A stretch of 64,000 bases of DNA from Helicobacter aurati (GCF_003364265.1 NZ_NXLW01000003.1:62001-126000), one strand, 5' to 3'; counted from the first letter of the stretch, positions 19,712 to 30,031 are shown. The notes: a model not told the origin generated them from the sequence alone. Made by a program: numbers and translations.

Positions 19712-20821
19712 ATGCAAATACATAGAAGCCTTATGGTTATATTCACATTACTATTAAGTATAAAGAATCTTTGCGCAGCAAACTACACCGTTATACAGCT
19801 CAAAGATTCTGAAATCAAAGCTATGGGTATAGAAACATTCACTATCAAGAATACATCAAGGAATCAAAGGGGGATACCTTTTTCGGCTACAGTGGATTTT
19901 GATGACAAAGATGGCTATACGCAAAACTCAAGTTTAGAAGTTGTTGTTGTGAATCTCCATAAGAGATATGGGGAAAGTGTGCAAAAAGGAGAGCCTATTT
20001 TAGAAATAAATTCCAATGCTTTAAGTCAGTTATATTTCTCATTACAAAACATTCGTAGTAAATTTCAAATCGCTCAAGAAATAGAACAAAAAGATAAAGA
20101 CTTATTTCATCAAGGTGTTATCTCTGAACGCGACTATCAAACAAGCTATTTAGCAATGAATGAGCTGCGTTTAAAAATAAGTGAAATTCGCTCTTCTTTT
20201 TCTATCTTTGGTATTGACCCCGACAATGCGCGAGGAGAACGTGGGTTTTTAGTTCGGGCAGCTGGAACGGGGAAGATTTCTGTCGTACCAACTCAAATTG
20301 GGGAAAAAATTCCAGCTTTTACACCTTATATTCGTATCGCAAAACCAGATAACGATAATGTATTATTGCGAATAAGAGTCCCCCAAAGTCGTATTAAAGG
20401 TGTCCAAAAAGGTTTTGCCGTATTTGATGAAAAAGGCAAAAAAATTGGAATGATTGAAAATATTTCGCGCATTATCGACCAACGAACCAACACAATTAGC
20501 GCAATAGCACGTGTAGAAACAAAAAATTTCTATGTAGGCGAAATCATAGAAATTTATATTGCAGGTAATATTGGCTCAAACGGGGTAGTAATCCCTGATG
20601 ATTGTTGGATAAAGTATGATGATGATTACATTGCATTTGTACAAACTAGCACAGGATTCCACCCTGTTAGCATTAACCTTATAGAAGAAAGAGATCAAGA
20701 ATCAGTTGTAGAAAGCGCGGAACTCACAGTAGGCACAACAATAGCAAAAGGCTCTCTTATCTTTCTTAAAGGCATTATGATTGGTTTAGGGGAAGACGAG
20801 GATAATGGAAATGCCCAATAA
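19712..20821 (+). CDS. cznB: Periplasmic adaptor (membrane fusion) of RND metal efflux
   Basis: A 369-residue CzcB/CusB-type membrane fusion protein. The signal peptide is residues 1-23 (ending LCAANY). A barrel-sandwich half follows with RYGESVQKGEPILEI, then a short helical hairpin (FQIAQEIEQKDKDLFHQG) and the second half (GTGKISVVPTQIGEKI). It would link the inner membrane pump to the outer membrane channel. No His-rich metal-binding N-terminus is seen. AAAGGAATACA precedes the ATG. Unlike the tight cznC-cznB junction, about 270 bases separate it from the pump gene. Confidence 0.85.
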   Translation: MQIHRSLMVIFTLLLSIKNLCAANYTVIQLKDSEIKAMGIETFTIKNTSRNQRGIPFSATVDFDDKDGYTQNSSLEVVVVNLHKRYGESVQKGEPILEINSNALSQLYFSLQNIRSKFQIAQEIEQKDKDLFHQGVISERDYQTSYLAMNELRLKISEIRSSFSIFGIDPDNARGERGFLVRAAGTGKISVVPTQIGEKIPAFTPYIRIAKPDNDNVLLRIRVPQSRIKGVQKGFAVFDEKGKKIGMIENISRIIDQRTNTISAIARVETKNFYVGEIIEIYIAGNIGSNGVVIPDDCWIKYDDDYIAFVQTSTGFHPVSINLIEERDQESVVESAELTVGTTIAKGSLIFLKGIMIGLGEDEDNGNAQ

Positions 20822-21091
20822 TGCTTGTATTAAAATTCTGCCTTTTTCTCTAACGCAATCTTTGCTGATAAGAATCTTATGGTTGCTTCTACGCAATGCC
20901 TATTTGATAAAGCCAAAGGAAATTCTTCATTTTCACTCAAGACTACAAAACAAAAAGTTATTTGGCAATAGCCTTACAAGAAAGGAAAGCTGGAAACATG
21001 TCCGCAGATTCACTATTATTATCTACAAACTACCGCCGCATATTTCCTTGTTGTTCCACTATAAAAACATCGGGTTCATACAGGAGTAGGT
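20822..21091. other. 270-base gap inside the efflux operon, possible decayed gene
   Basis: An open frame from 20805 to 21089 overlaps the end of cznB, but its product is basic and unlike known proteins. Another frame (about 20837-20941) reads more naturally (FADKNLMVASTQC) but begins after a stop and ends at a stop, with further readable sequence beyond. This suggests a degraded small gene rather than a live one. The cznA ribosome site (CAGGAG) is at its end. Confidence 0.35.
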
Positions 21092-24000
21092 ATGCTAACT
21101 AAAATCATTGAATATTCTTTACGGCAAAGAATCATAATTATTATTCTTGCCCTTCTCTTGCTCGCCTGCGGTATTTTTAGCTTTATAAAAATTCCGATTG
21201 ACGCATTTCCCGATGTAAGCTCTACGCAGGTAAAAATTATTATGAAAATGCCCGGCGCGTCTCCAGAAGAAATGGAAAATCGCGTTGTACGCCCCTTAGA
21301 ATTAGAATTACTAGGCTTGCAAGGGCAAACTTCTCTACGTAGCACAAGCAAATTTGCAATAGCAGACATTACGATTAACTTCGAAGATTCGGTTGATATG
21401 AATATTGCGAGACAAATGGTTAGTGAGCGACTTGTCAATGCTATGTCAGAGCTACCAACAGGAGCAAGCGGAGGATTAGCACCTATCGTAACGCCACTTA
21501 GCGACATGTTTATGTTTACAATAGAGGGCAATATTTCAGAAATGCAAAAGCGTCAGCTTCTTGATTTTACCATTCGACCCGCATTACGAAGCATTAAAGG
21601 TGTAGCCGATGTCAGCAGTTATGGAGGCTATGCAAAGGCTTATGTGATTATCCCAGATTTCTATGATATGGCAAAGCTTGGTATTTCTATCTCTGAATTA
21701 GAATCCACTCTGCAAGAAAATTTAAAAAATGACGGGGCCGGCATTATTAATCGCCCGGGTGAAATGTATTTAGTCAAAATTGAAAGCGCGGCAAAAAGCA
21801 TTAAAAATATTGAGAATATCTCGATACCCACATCAAAAGGCTATGTTCGCATTAAGGATTTTGCGCAAGTCGTTGAGAATCACAGAACAAGACTTGGTTT
21901 TGTAACTATCGATGGCGAATATGAAACCACCGAAGGCATTGTATTGGGCTTGCGAGGAGCAAATTCCAAAAATACCATAGACATGATAGAAAAGAAACTT
22001 GCACAAATTCAAGCAAATTTACCTCAAGATGTACGAATCAACACTTTCTATAATCGTTCAGAATTAACGGAAAAAGCCGTTAATTCGGTAATTAAAGTCC
22101 TTGTTGAGGCTATAATTCTTATCATTATTGTTTTATTTCTCTTTTTGGGGGATTTACGTGCGGCAGTTGCAGTAAGTGTCATTTTACCTCTTGCATTATC
22201 TGTGGCTTTTGTGCTAATGGAGGAAAATGGTTTGAGTGCCAATCTAATGAGTCTGGGGGGACTTATTATCGCTGTTGGAATCCTCGTAGATTCTGCCGTG
22301 GTAGTCGTAGAAAATGCCTTTGCAAAACTAAGTCATACGCAAAATCTTACAGCCATTCACACAATTTATCGTGCCGTGAAAGAAATTGCTCCTTCTGTTG
22401 TCAGTGGAATCGTCATTATTATTATATTTTTTGTACCGATTTTAACCCTTGAAGGGCTAGAAGGTAAAATGTTTGTGCCACTTGGAGAAACCATAGTATA
22501 CGCTCTGGTTGGTTCGCTTATATTATCCATTACAGTCATTCCTGTTGTATGCTCTTTTGTCCTCAAAGTAAAGGCACACAAAGAAACGCTTCTGCTACAA
22601 GCTATCACATATCTGTATCACCCTATGCTAAGATTCTGTTTAAATCACGGGCGAATAGTTATTATCTCATCTCTTATTTTTCTCGTGCTTGCTTTTTCAT
22701 TGTTCCCATATATTGGGAAGACCTTTATGCCAACATTGGACGAAGGTGATATTGTTTTAAGTATCGAAACCACGCCGTCAACTTCTATCGATGAATCGCG
22801 CGATATTATTCTTAGAATCACAAAACAAATTAAAGAATCTGTACCTGAAATCAAAACTATTATTACGCGTGCGGGAGCCGATGAATTAGGGCTTGACTTA
22901 GCGGGATTCTATCAATCAGACTCTTTTATTATTTTGAAACCAAAAGAAGAATGGGAATCTAAAGATAAAAAAGAAATTATTGAGAAAATCAACCGATCGA
23001 TACAAGACTTTAGAGGCGTTACGTTTATCATGACTCAACCTATCGATATGCGAATTAGCGAAATGGTAACGGGTGTGCGCGGAGACTTAGCAATTAAAAT
23101 CTTTGGTTCAGAAATCAACGAATTAAACAACATTAGTACGCAGATAGCCGAAATCCTTAAGAACATAGAAGGCAGCAAGGAAGTCTATACCCCTCTAAAT
23201 AAAGGAGTTAACTATTTATACATAATACCACAAAAAGAAAGAATGGCTCGAGCAAACATTAGCACTGATGAATTTGCAAAGTTCCTTAAAAGCTCACTTG
23301 AAGGATTATTTATCGATTATATACCGCAAGGATTCACAAGAACCCCTGTGTTTGTTCGACAATTATCAGATATTGCTAATAATGTCTCAAAGTTCAAGAA
23401 TTTAGAATTGAGCTCTAAAGACGATGTCGCCGTACCTATTAGCTCCATAGCAGAAATTAAAGCTATCGATGGACCAATTAGCATTATGCGAGAACAAAGT
23501 AGCCGCGTTAATATTGTCCGAAGCAATGTTGAAAATAGAGACCTAGGTGGTTTTGTACAAGAAGCTATGGCAAAAATCTCTGCCGAAGTAAAACTTCCTG
23601 AAGGTTATAGTATTACTTACGGTGGACAATTTGAAAACCAACAAAGGGCAAATGCGCGTTTTAGCACCGTTATCCCTCTAAGCATTCTAGTAATCTTTTT
23701 TATTCTATACTTTACGTTCCATTCCATTACACTTTCATTAATGATTCTCTTAAATATCCCCTTTGCCGTTACGGGAGGATTAATTTCATTATATCTTTCA
23801 GGAGAGTATATGTCTGTTCCAGCAAGCGTAGGATTCATAGCTTTATTTGGAATCGCAGTACTTAATGGACTTGTTATGGTGAGTTACTTTGTGAATCTCA
23901 TTCAACAGGGATATAGTGTTGAAGAAGCAGTGGAAATAGGAGCAAAAAGACGTTTGCGACCCGTGCTAATGACTGCTAGTATCGCGGCACTTGGGCTGAT

Positions 24001-24151
24001 ACCTATGCTTATTGGCAGCGGTGTAGGTAGCGAAGTGCAAAAACCTTTGGCAATCGTTGTACTCGGAGGATTGGTAACTTCTACTGCCCTTACTTTGCTA
24101 ATTCTCCCCCCTACCTTTCAAATGATTGCAAAAAGATTTAAGATTCTGTAA
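21092..24151 (+). CDS. cznA: RND heavy-metal efflux pump (CznA/CzcA/CusA family)
   Basis: A 1019-residue inner membrane proton-driven pump with the RND layout: first membrane helix at about 10-30, a large periplasmic loop starting IKIPIDAFPDVSSTQVKI, helices 2-6 (about 333-480), a second periplasmic loop and helices 8-12 (about 850-1010). The transmembrane helix 4 relay reads VGILVDSAVVVVEN, so the CusA-type Asp and Glu are present while the extra upstream Asp of CzcA is absent. Metal could thus be monovalent or divalent; Cd/Zn/Ni is known for the H. pylori homologue. CAGGAGTAGGT precedes the ATG. It is the last gene of the efflux operon. Confidence 0.9.
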   Translation: MLTKIIEYSLRQRIIIIILALLLLACGIFSFIKIPIDAFPDVSSTQVKIIMKMPGASPEEMENRVVRPLELELLGLQGQTSLRSTSKFAIADITINFEDSVDMNIARQMVSERLVNAMSELPTGASGGLAPIVTPLSDMFMFTIEGNISEMQKRQLLDFTIRPALRSIKGVADVSSYGGYAKAYVIIPDFYDMAKLGISISELESTLQENLKNDGAGIINRPGEMYLVKIESAAKSIKNIENISIPTSKGYVRIKDFAQVVENHRTRLGFVTIDGEYETTEGIVLGLRGANSKNTIDMIEKKLAQIQANLPQDVRINTFYNRSELTEKAVNSVIKVLVEAIILIIIVLFLFLGDLRAAVAVSVILPLALSVAFVLMEENGLSANLMSLGGLIIAVGILVDSAVVVVENAFAKLSHTQNLTAIHTIYRAVKEIAPSVVSGIVIIIIFFVPILTLEGLEGKMFVPLGETIVYALVGSLILSITVIPVVCSFVLKVKAHKETLLLQAITYLYHPMLRFCLNHGRIVIISSLIFLVLAFSLFPYIGKTFMPTLDEGDIVLSIETTPSTSIDESRDIILRITKQIKESVPEIKTIITRAGADELGLDLAGFYQSDSFIILKPKEEWESKDKKEIIEKINRSIQDFRGVTFIMTQPIDMRISEMVTGVRGDLAIKIFGSEINELNNISTQIAEILKNIEGSKEVYTPLNKGVNYLYIIPQKERMARANISTDEFAKFLKSSLEGLFIDYIPQGFTRTPVFVRQLSDIANNVSKFKNLELSSKDDVAVPISSIAEIKAIDGPISIMREQSSRVNIVRSNVENRDLGGFVQEAMAKISAEVKLPEGYSITYGGQFENQQRANARFSTVIPLSILVIFFILYFTFHSITLSLMILLNIPFAVTGGLISLYLSGEYMSVPASVGFIALFGIAVLNGLVMVSYFVNLIQQGYSVEEAVEIGAKRRLRPVLMTASIAALGLIPMLIGSGVGSEVQKPLAIVVLGGLVTSTALTLLILPPTFQMIAKRFKIL

Positions 24152-24173
24152 TGAGGCTATGCTCGCACCCCAT

Positions 24174-25142
24174 TTATCGCGCTACGACATAGCCGCACTT
24201 TTCGCAAAGGCTACTTGCTGGCTCGCCTATTCCAAGTTTATGTTTAAATTCTTGAAAGACTTTAGAAGTTAGAATCTGATGAAGTTTTTGCGTTTTTATT
24301 GAGCCAAAACATGCCGCACCACTATAATCAATACAACACGGAACAACATCTCCATTGCATAGAATCCCTATTTGACTATAAGCACCATGACAAAACCTAC
24401 GTGGCTTTGTTTTAACCCCATCAGACAATACGTCATTTATAGAATCTTTACGTATCCATTCAAATGAGCGCGTAGCAACAAGCAATGTTTTCTTAGCAAG
24501 TCGCACGCGCTTGTAGATTTGATTGAATACATTTTCGTGTGGAATATTAAAATGCGAGGCGATATTACGAAGAATCTCACGAAAATACGGGGAATTACTA
24601 GCAATATCCTTGTTATGCAAACGTAAATTAATAAAAATAGGAGATTCCTGCATGAGGTTATAATCACAGAAAGCAAAGATACGTTGCAAATGTATATCAT
24701 GCAGTCGATTGGGATTTGCGAGAAAGGCACTAAGAGAAAATGAAATTTGCACAAAGGGATAAGCTGTGAGCATGGCAAAATCACTTTGACGTAAAAACAA
24801 CCCGGTTGTAACTAAATCCACTTGCAATTTATAGAATCTAAGAATCTCAATATATTCTACAAGATTATGAATGCTTAACGGATCGCCTAAGATATGCAAG
24901 CATACTCTACGGGTTTTACCCGTTATTTGTTCGCAAAGAGACTGAAAGAGACTAAGTGGCATAATGGTACGTAAAGATTGCCCTTTGTTGTTCTCTTCGC
25001 TACCTTTAAGGCTGCTTATTACATGAGGATTCTCTGCAGCTTGCCAAGAATAAGGTTGAATGCGCCTAGAGTTCGGGCAGAATCCACAACAAAGCCCACA
25101 ATAATCAGTAAGTTCTATATATATTTTTTCAAATCGTTTCAT
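24174..25142 (-). CDS. Radical SAM / SPASM domain protein
   Basis: A 322-residue protein whose N-terminus has the radical SAM cluster motif DYCGLCCGFC (CX3CX2C, residues 14-23). The C-terminus is rich in cysteines (CHGAYSQIGILCNG, then VVPCCIDYSG, and CEKCG near the end), typical of SPASM auxiliary-cluster domains. Such proteins modify peptides or are maturases, but no precursor peptide gene is evident next to it. The ribosome site is weak. It is convergent with cznA, 22 bases apart. The exact substrate is unknown. Confidence 0.8.
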   Translation of the reverse strand: MKRFEKIYIELTDYCGLCCGFCPNSRRIQPYSWQAAENPHVISSLKGSEENNKGQSLRTIMPLSLFQSLCEQITGKTRRVCLHILGDPLSIHNLVEYIEILRFYKLQVDLVTTGLFLRQSDFAMLTAYPFVQISFSLSAFLANPNRLHDIHLQRIFAFCDYNLMQESPIFINLRLHNKDIASNSPYFREILRNIASHFNIPHENVFNQIYKRVRLAKKTLLVATRSFEWIRKDSINDVLSDGVKTKPRRFCHGAYSQIGILCNGDVVPCCIDYSGAACFGSIKTQKLHQILTSKVFQEFKHKLGIGEPASSLCEKCGYVVAR

Positions 25143-25339
25143 CTTGTTATGCAGTAGTTATAAAGAGATTCTTAAACGTGAAATTATTTCTTGGTATTCT
25201 CAAGCAATTAGGACTTTGATAACTTAAGTCTTTGCAAGATTCTCAAAAAGGCAATTGCATACATTCATCTCAAGTATTACACGCGATAAAGACACCATCA
25301 TATCGATTCTATTGACAATTAGAAAGCGCGTGTCCGCTG

Positions 25340-26737
25340 CTATAATCCCATCTTATTCGGATTTAATATGTTATTTGGATCAAAAGCCTGCTTAATACTG
25401 CGAAAAAGCTGCATTTCTTCTGGGCTAAATGCAAGATTCATAAAAGGTGCTTTCGCCAAACCAATACCATGTTCGCCGCTCAATGTTCCCTCCAAATCCA
25501 CTGCTATCTTAAAAATCTCTGTAATTGCCTGATGTCCTTTCTCAAGATCGTTCAAATCCTCAACCATAACATTTGTATGCACATTGCCATCACCTGTATG
25601 TCCAAAACATGGAATCTTAAAGCCATATTTCTTGCTTACTTTATCGATTTCTGCAAGTAAAAGAGGGAGATTCGCACGAGGCACGGTAATGTCTTCATTG
25701 AGCTTCTTTTTACCATAAACACTTATGCTCTGACTAACATTTCTCCTTGCAAACCATAAATCTTCACCCTCTTTAGAATCTTTAGCCACCTTAAAGTCCA
25801 CACAGCCATTTTCTTTAAACTTCTCCTCGATTTTAGCAAGTTGATAAGTAATTTCTTCGGGCAAATTCCCATCAACTTCCGTAATCAGAATCGCTCCAGC
25901 TTCCATTGGTAATCCCTTATGAAATTTCTGCTCAACAGCACGTATAGATAAATTATCTAAAAACTCCATAGCCACAGGTGTTACGCCGCTTGCCATTGTT
26001 TTATAGACAGCATTCATCGCACTTTCTATTGTGTCAAAAACTCCCATTGCCGAACGTTTCAATATTGGCTTAGAAAGAAGCTTCAAAGTAATTTCCGTGA
26101 TAACAGCGAGTGTGCCCTCACTTGCAATTAAAATCCCGGCAATATTATAGCCCGCTACGTCTTTAATTGTCTTCTTGCCTGCCCGAATAATATCACCATT
26201 AGGCAAAACAGCACGAACAGCCATAACATAATCTTTTGTAATCCCATACTTTGCCGCGCGCATACCGCCTGCATTCTCACTAACGTTGCCTCCAATGGTA
26301 CTTTGATTCTCACTTGCTGGATCGGGAGGATAAAAAAGCCCATGAGATTCTACGAAATTCTGTAAATCCTTATTAATAACGCCAGGCTGCACACGTACAA
26401 TGAGATTTTTCTGATCGAGCTCTAAAATCTTGTTCATATATTTTTCTAATGCCAAAACAACGCCACCTTGTGCGACAATACTCCCACCTGTAAAGCCGCT
26501 GCCTGCACCGCGAGGCACGATAGGAATCTTATGCGCATTGCAGTAAAAAAGTATCTTGCTTATTTCATTCTCATCTCTTGGAAATAAAACAATATCTGGC
26601 TCTCTCTCCTCCCTTGTTGCATCATAACTATAAGCAAGCTTATGTAATTTATCGCTTTTTGTATTCTCTTTACCAAGTAGATTCTCAAAATATTGTACGT
26701 GTTTAGGTATGTCCTGCATGCTTGATAAATTGCTCAT
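25340..26737 (-). CDS. glcD: FAD-linked oxidase, glycolate oxidase subunit GlcD type
   Basis: A 465-residue flavoprotein of the GlcD/D-lactate dehydrogenase family, similar in size to H. pylori HP0509. The FAD-binding PCMH domain has PRGAGSGFTGGS (about 75-86) and NVSENAGGMRAAKYG. The C-terminal domain has CFGHTGDGNVHTNV and SGEHGIGLAK, typical metal and substrate residues. It oxidises a 2-hydroxy acid and passes electrons to the quinone pool. ATG 26737 is selected because AAAGGAATATC precedes it; the frame is open further upstream, but that segment overlaps the rpoN start region and looks non-coding. Confidence 0.9.
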   Translation of the reverse strand: MSNLSSMQDIPKHVQYFENLLGKENTKSDKLHKLAYSYDATREEREPDIVLFPRDENEISKILFYCNAHKIPIVPRGAGSGFTGGSIVAQGGVVLALEKYMNKILELDQKNLIVRVQPGVINKDLQNFVESHGLFYPPDPASENQSTIGGNVSENAGGMRAAKYGITKDYVMAVRAVLPNGDIIRAGKKTIKDVAGYNIAGILIASEGTLAVITEITLKLLSKPILKRSAMGVFDTIESAMNAVYKTMASGVTPVAMEFLDNLSIRAVEQKFHKGLPMEAGAILITEVDGNLPEEITYQLAKIEEKFKENGCVDFKVAKDSKEGEDLWFARRNVSQSISVYGKKKLNEDITVPRANLPLLLAEIDKVSKKYGFKIPCFGHTGDGNVHTNVMVEDLNDLEKGHQAITEIFKIAVDLEGTLSGEHGIGLAKAPFMNLAFSPEEMQLFRSIKQAFDPNNILNPNKMGL

Positions 26738-26853
26738 GATATTCCTTTGTTTAATTAATGTAATCTTAGAATCTATGAAACAAAATCTTAGCGAAAATTG
26801 AGCTTTGATACAATGTATATATCCAAAAGTGTATTGTGAATCATGAGATATTT

Positions 26854-26862
26854 TGCTACAAT
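26854..26862 (+). promoter_or_regulatory. Putative extended -10 promoter of rpoN
   Basis: TGCTACAAT (extended -10 TGn followed by TACAAT) lies 33 bases before the chosen rpoN start in the divergent glcD-rpoN region. Confidence 0.45.
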
Positions 26863-26894
26863 TAAAGCAAATTTTAGCAAGGAAGCGGTCTATA

Positions 26895-28190
26895 ATGGCG
26901 AAATTACGACAAAATATTGCTGTTAAATCCAAGCTTTCTTCCACACTTAAAAGCTGGCTGCCAATCCTGCAAAGCCCTATCAATGAATTAGAAGAAACAC
27001 TTGGCAAAATTAGCCAAGATAATCCTTACATAGAAATTGAATCTGCGTTTTCTACAAGCCTGCAAAATCTCTCTCAACCTAAATCATCAAAAAAAATAAC
27101 GCGACATACAAAAAATTCCATTGGCGAAAAAATAGAACTGCTGACTATCTATGAAAAAAGTTTGATAGAAACACTACAAGAGCAAATAAATCCCCCACTA
27201 TTTCCCACAATAAGGAGTCAAAAAATAGCTTTAGCGATTATTGATAATCTCGACAGCGAAGGATTCTTTGATTGCGATATGCAAATCCTATTGTCCAATC
27301 TAGCCAAAATAGGAATAACGTGTGATGAGGAAGAGCTACAAAGAGTACGACAGAGATTCTGTCATTTAGAACCTAGTGGTGTAGGCGCAAAAGACTTACT
27401 CGAATGCTTGATTTTTCAATTAGATGCAAGCAATTTAGAGGGTAGGGATTATGAAATAGGGTTACAAATTATACATAATCTCGAAAACCATGCAAAATTT
27501 AAAAAATATGATAACTATGAAAAGGTGATGAAAGTCATTCGTGATTTTGCGAGAATCCCCAGCCTTGACTTTCAAGAAGATTCTAATGTTGTCATTGCAG
27601 ATATTATCATAATGCAAGAAGATGGCAATATTGAATTAAAGCTCAACGACTCCTATTATCCTAGCGTATTGATTGAGAAACCACGTAAAAAAGACGTCCA
27701 AGAAGATAGTTTTTTTAAAAATAAACTTAAAGAGGCTAGAGACCTGATTGATGCACTCGATATGCGCAAGGCTACAATAAAAAAAATTGGCTTAATGATT
27801 GTAGAATATCAATATGATTTTTTCATGGGGGGAGAAATTAAGCCCATGAAGCTCAAGGATTTAGCTGATGAATTTGGACATTCTCCTAGCACAATTTCAC
27901 GTGCTATTGCGAATAAGTTTTTAGAATGCAATCGCGGCGTGTTTCCTATTAAAAGTTTTTTCACAACTGCTATTGACGGTGATACTTCTAATGCAAGTAT
28001 TAAGGATTTTCTCAATGAGCTTATTAAGAATGAGGACAAGAAGAAACCACTATCAGACATTAAGATTCTTGAACTCATCGAAAAAAGGTTCACTCTAAAA
28101 ATGGTACGCAGAACAATCACAAAATATCGTAAGCAGCTCGGCATACTAGGCTCTAGTCAAAGGAAACGTATGTATGAAATTAGTATTTAG
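26895..28190 (+). CDS. rpoN: RNA polymerase sigma-54 factor
   Basis: A 431-residue sigma-54 factor, which in Helicobacter directs middle flagellar genes together with FlgR. The N-terminal activator-interacting region starts LRQNIAVKSKLSSTLKSWLP, followed by the core-binding region. The HTH lies near DEFGHSPSTISRAIANK, and the C-terminal RpoN box appears as RRTITKYRKQLGI (about 410-422). ATG 26895 is chosen because AAGGAAG lies upstream and the protein then begins at the conserved region I. It is divergent from glcD. Confidence 0.95.
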   Translation: MAKLRQNIAVKSKLSSTLKSWLPILQSPINELEETLGKISQDNPYIEIESAFSTSLQNLSQPKSSKKITRHTKNSIGEKIELLTIYEKSLIETLQEQINPPLFPTIRSQKIALAIIDNLDSEGFFDCDMQILLSNLAKIGITCDEEELQRVRQRFCHLEPSGVGAKDLLECLIFQLDASNLEGRDYEIGLQIIHNLENHAKFKKYDNYEKVMKVIRDFARIPSLDFQEDSNVVIADIIIMQEDGNIELKLNDSYYPSVLIEKPRKKDVQEDSFFKNKLKEARDLIDALDMRKATIKKIGLMIVEYQYDFFMGGEIKPMKLKDLADEFGHSPSTISRAIANKFLECNRGVFPIKSFFTTAIDGDTSNASIKDFLNELIKNEDKKKPLSDIKILELIEKRFTLKMVRRTITKYRKQLGILGSSQRKRMYEISI

Positions 28191-28254
28191 AATTTAATTT
28201 ACACAAAGAATCTCCAAATCTAATCTATTGCAACGTTATAGAGACTATCGCGAA

Positions 28255-29142
28255 TTAGCTATACCGTATTTTTTGATATTCTTTAGGAATCATGTAATTC
28301 TCTACATGAAGTTTATAAGGATAAATTCCCGCATTGTACCCTAATTCATACATTTTGTTCAATGCAGCAAGTTGCGTGCAGTTCATACTATGTGAATGCT
28401 CATTGGCATAAAGATGCAAGTAAGTTTGTAAATCTTTCGCATTCACACGGACTAATTGACTATCTAATAACATTTGTGAAAGGATAGGTTGGAATCGCAA
28501 GGCAATCTGAATGGCTTTTGTTAAGGTCTCTTCTAAGACAATCGCGCGATTAAGCGGGATTGAACGTCTAATTGCCATACCGCCTAACGGAAGAGGCAAC
28601 GTGTCTTTAATAAGATCCTGCCAAATATCCCACATTGAAGCTTCCACTTCAAGCGCAGAAGAAAAATGCAGAATAGATTCATGAATCAACACGCCAGCAT
28701 CTACATTATTATCTAACACGTTTTGTTCTATTTCTAAGAAATTCTTATAAACAATTTTCGCATCAGGGTATTTTAAACGAAAGAGAAAAGCATTAGTAGT
28801 ATGTGCGCCACTTAGAGCTACTGTAAATCTTTTCCCTAATGTTTTTCCTTTACGTTTTATAAGCTTTGGTCCATAACCATCCCCAAAACTCATACCTGTA
28901 CTAAGCAGTGCGTACTCATTGCAAATCAATGGATAAAGCGCGAAAGAAATCGCACTTATATCATACATTCCCTGCAAACAAGCAACATTAAGACTTTCAA
29001 TATCAAGCGCATAATTACTAAGTTTATAAGGGGAATCTATCCAACCAAATTTAATGGCATAATACATAAAAATATCATCAGCATCTGGGCTATGTGCTAT
29101 TGTATAAGCGTGATTAGCAATAGAATCTTGCATGTGTATCAA
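28255..29142 (-). CDS. mqnD: 1,4-dihydroxy-6-naphthoate synthase (futalosine menaquinone pathway)
   Basis: A 295-residue MqnD-type enzyme. It begins with HSPDADDIFMYYAIKFG, the substrate-pocket segment typical of MqnD, followed by ISFALYPLI and GYGPKLI. It forms 1,4-dihydroxy-6-naphthoate from cyclic dehypoxanthine futalosine, consistent with ubiE being the menaquinone methylase here. TTG 29142 is at ideal distance from AAGGA; ATG 29133 is an alternative. fabG lies 31 bases upstream and is probably co-transcribed. Confidence 0.92.
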   Translation of the reverse strand: MIHMQDSIANHAYTIAHSPDADDIFMYYAIKFGWIDSPYKLSNYALDIESLNVACLQGMYDISAISFALYPLICNEYALLSTGMSFGDGYGPKLIKRKGKTLGKRFTVALSGAHTTNAFLFRLKYPDAKIVYKNFLEIEQNVLDNNVDAGVLIHESILHFSSALEVEASMWDIWQDLIKDTLPLPLGGMAIRRSIPLNRAIVLEETLTKAIQIALRFQPILSQMLLDSQLVRVNAKDLQTYLHLYANEHSHSMNCTQLAALNKMYELGYNAGIYPYKLHVENYMIPKEYQKIRYS

Positions 29143-29173
29143 AACAAATCCTTATTTGACATTTATGTAGCTG

Positions 29174-29917
29174 CTACATATATAACCCACCATTCACTCG
29201 CAAAACTTCTCCTGTAATGTAGCTTGAATAATCGCTAAGCAAAAAAGCTACTGCATTAGCCACCTCTTCTGCTTTGCCTAATCGCGCCAATGGAATGTTT
29301 TTCAGATATTCTGCTTTTACGTTCTCTGATAATTTATCTGTCATTTCTGTTTCTATAAAACCTGGGGTAACGACGTTGTAGCGAATATTGCGGCTTGCAG
29401 ATTCTAAAGCAAAACTTTTTGTCATCGCTATCATTCCAGCTTTGCTAGCGGCATAGTTAGCCTGCCCTGCATTGCCTTTTTCGCCAACAATCGAAGCAAT
29501 ATTCACCACACTGCCCTTTTGTTGTTTACTCATAATCTTGAAGGCTTCCCTGCAACCAATAAAACAAGAATGGAGATTCGCCTCAATAACTTGCGCAAAA
29601 TCCGCCACGCTCATACGTAATGCTAACTTATCATTTGTAATTCCAGCATTATTCACTAAATATCCAAGTTCACCATCGCTTTCCTTAATAAGCATCAAGG
29701 ATTCTTTAAACGCATTTTCATCACTTACATCAAAACCAATAATAGCTGCCTTGCCGCCTTGAGATTCTATTTCTTCTTTTAATGTATTAGCAAGACTCAC
29801 ATTGCTTTTATAATTAATCCATACTTTAAGACCATGTCCTGCTAGTACTCGAGCGATTGCTGCGCCAATCCCTCTACTAGAACCTGTAATCAATGCGTTT
29901 TTTCCGCTAAATTGCAT
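29174..29917 (-). CDS. fabG: 3-oxoacyl-ACP reductase
   Basis: A 247-residue short-chain dehydrogenase. Cofactor site GSSRGIGAAIA is at 12-22, NNAG at about 90, catalytic Ser in NIASIVGE and YAASKAG at about 155-161. C-terminal ITGEVLRVNGGLYM is typical of FabG. It reduces beta-ketoacyl-ACP in fatty acid synthesis. AAGGAGAGGTC precedes the ATG. It is divergent from pflA and followed by mqnD. Confidence 0.93.
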   Translation of the reverse strand: MQFSGKNALITGSSRGIGAAIARVLAGHGLKVWINYKSNVSLANTLKEEIESQGGKAAIIGFDVSDENAFKESLMLIKESDGELGYLVNNAGITNDKLALRMSVADFAQVIEANLHSCFIGCREAFKIMSKQQKGSVVNIASIVGEKGNAGQANYAASKAGMIAMTKSFALESASRNIRYNVVTPGFIETEMTDKLSENVKAEYLKNIPLARLGKAEEVANAVAFLLSDYSSYITGEVLRVNGGLYM

Positions 29918-30031
29918 GACCTCTCCTTAAACAAAAATAAAACATACATAAGTATACCTAAAAAACAAATTCTAGACTAAATACCCCCTGTTTTATCGTA
30001 TAATTGCAAATAGCAAATATAGTAAGGATAG

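Noticed and set aside
20805-21089. Plus-strand 94-codon frame between cznB and cznA as a live gene
   Set aside because: It overlaps cznB, is very basic and no ribosome site precedes it; treated as spacer or remnant.
22255-22260. G6 run in cznA as phase-variable element
   Set aside because: Too short for typical slipped-strand switching.
29174-29917. fabG as another member of a sugar reductase cluster
   Set aside because: Its motifs fit FabG and it is linked to mqnD, not to the dprE2-like module.
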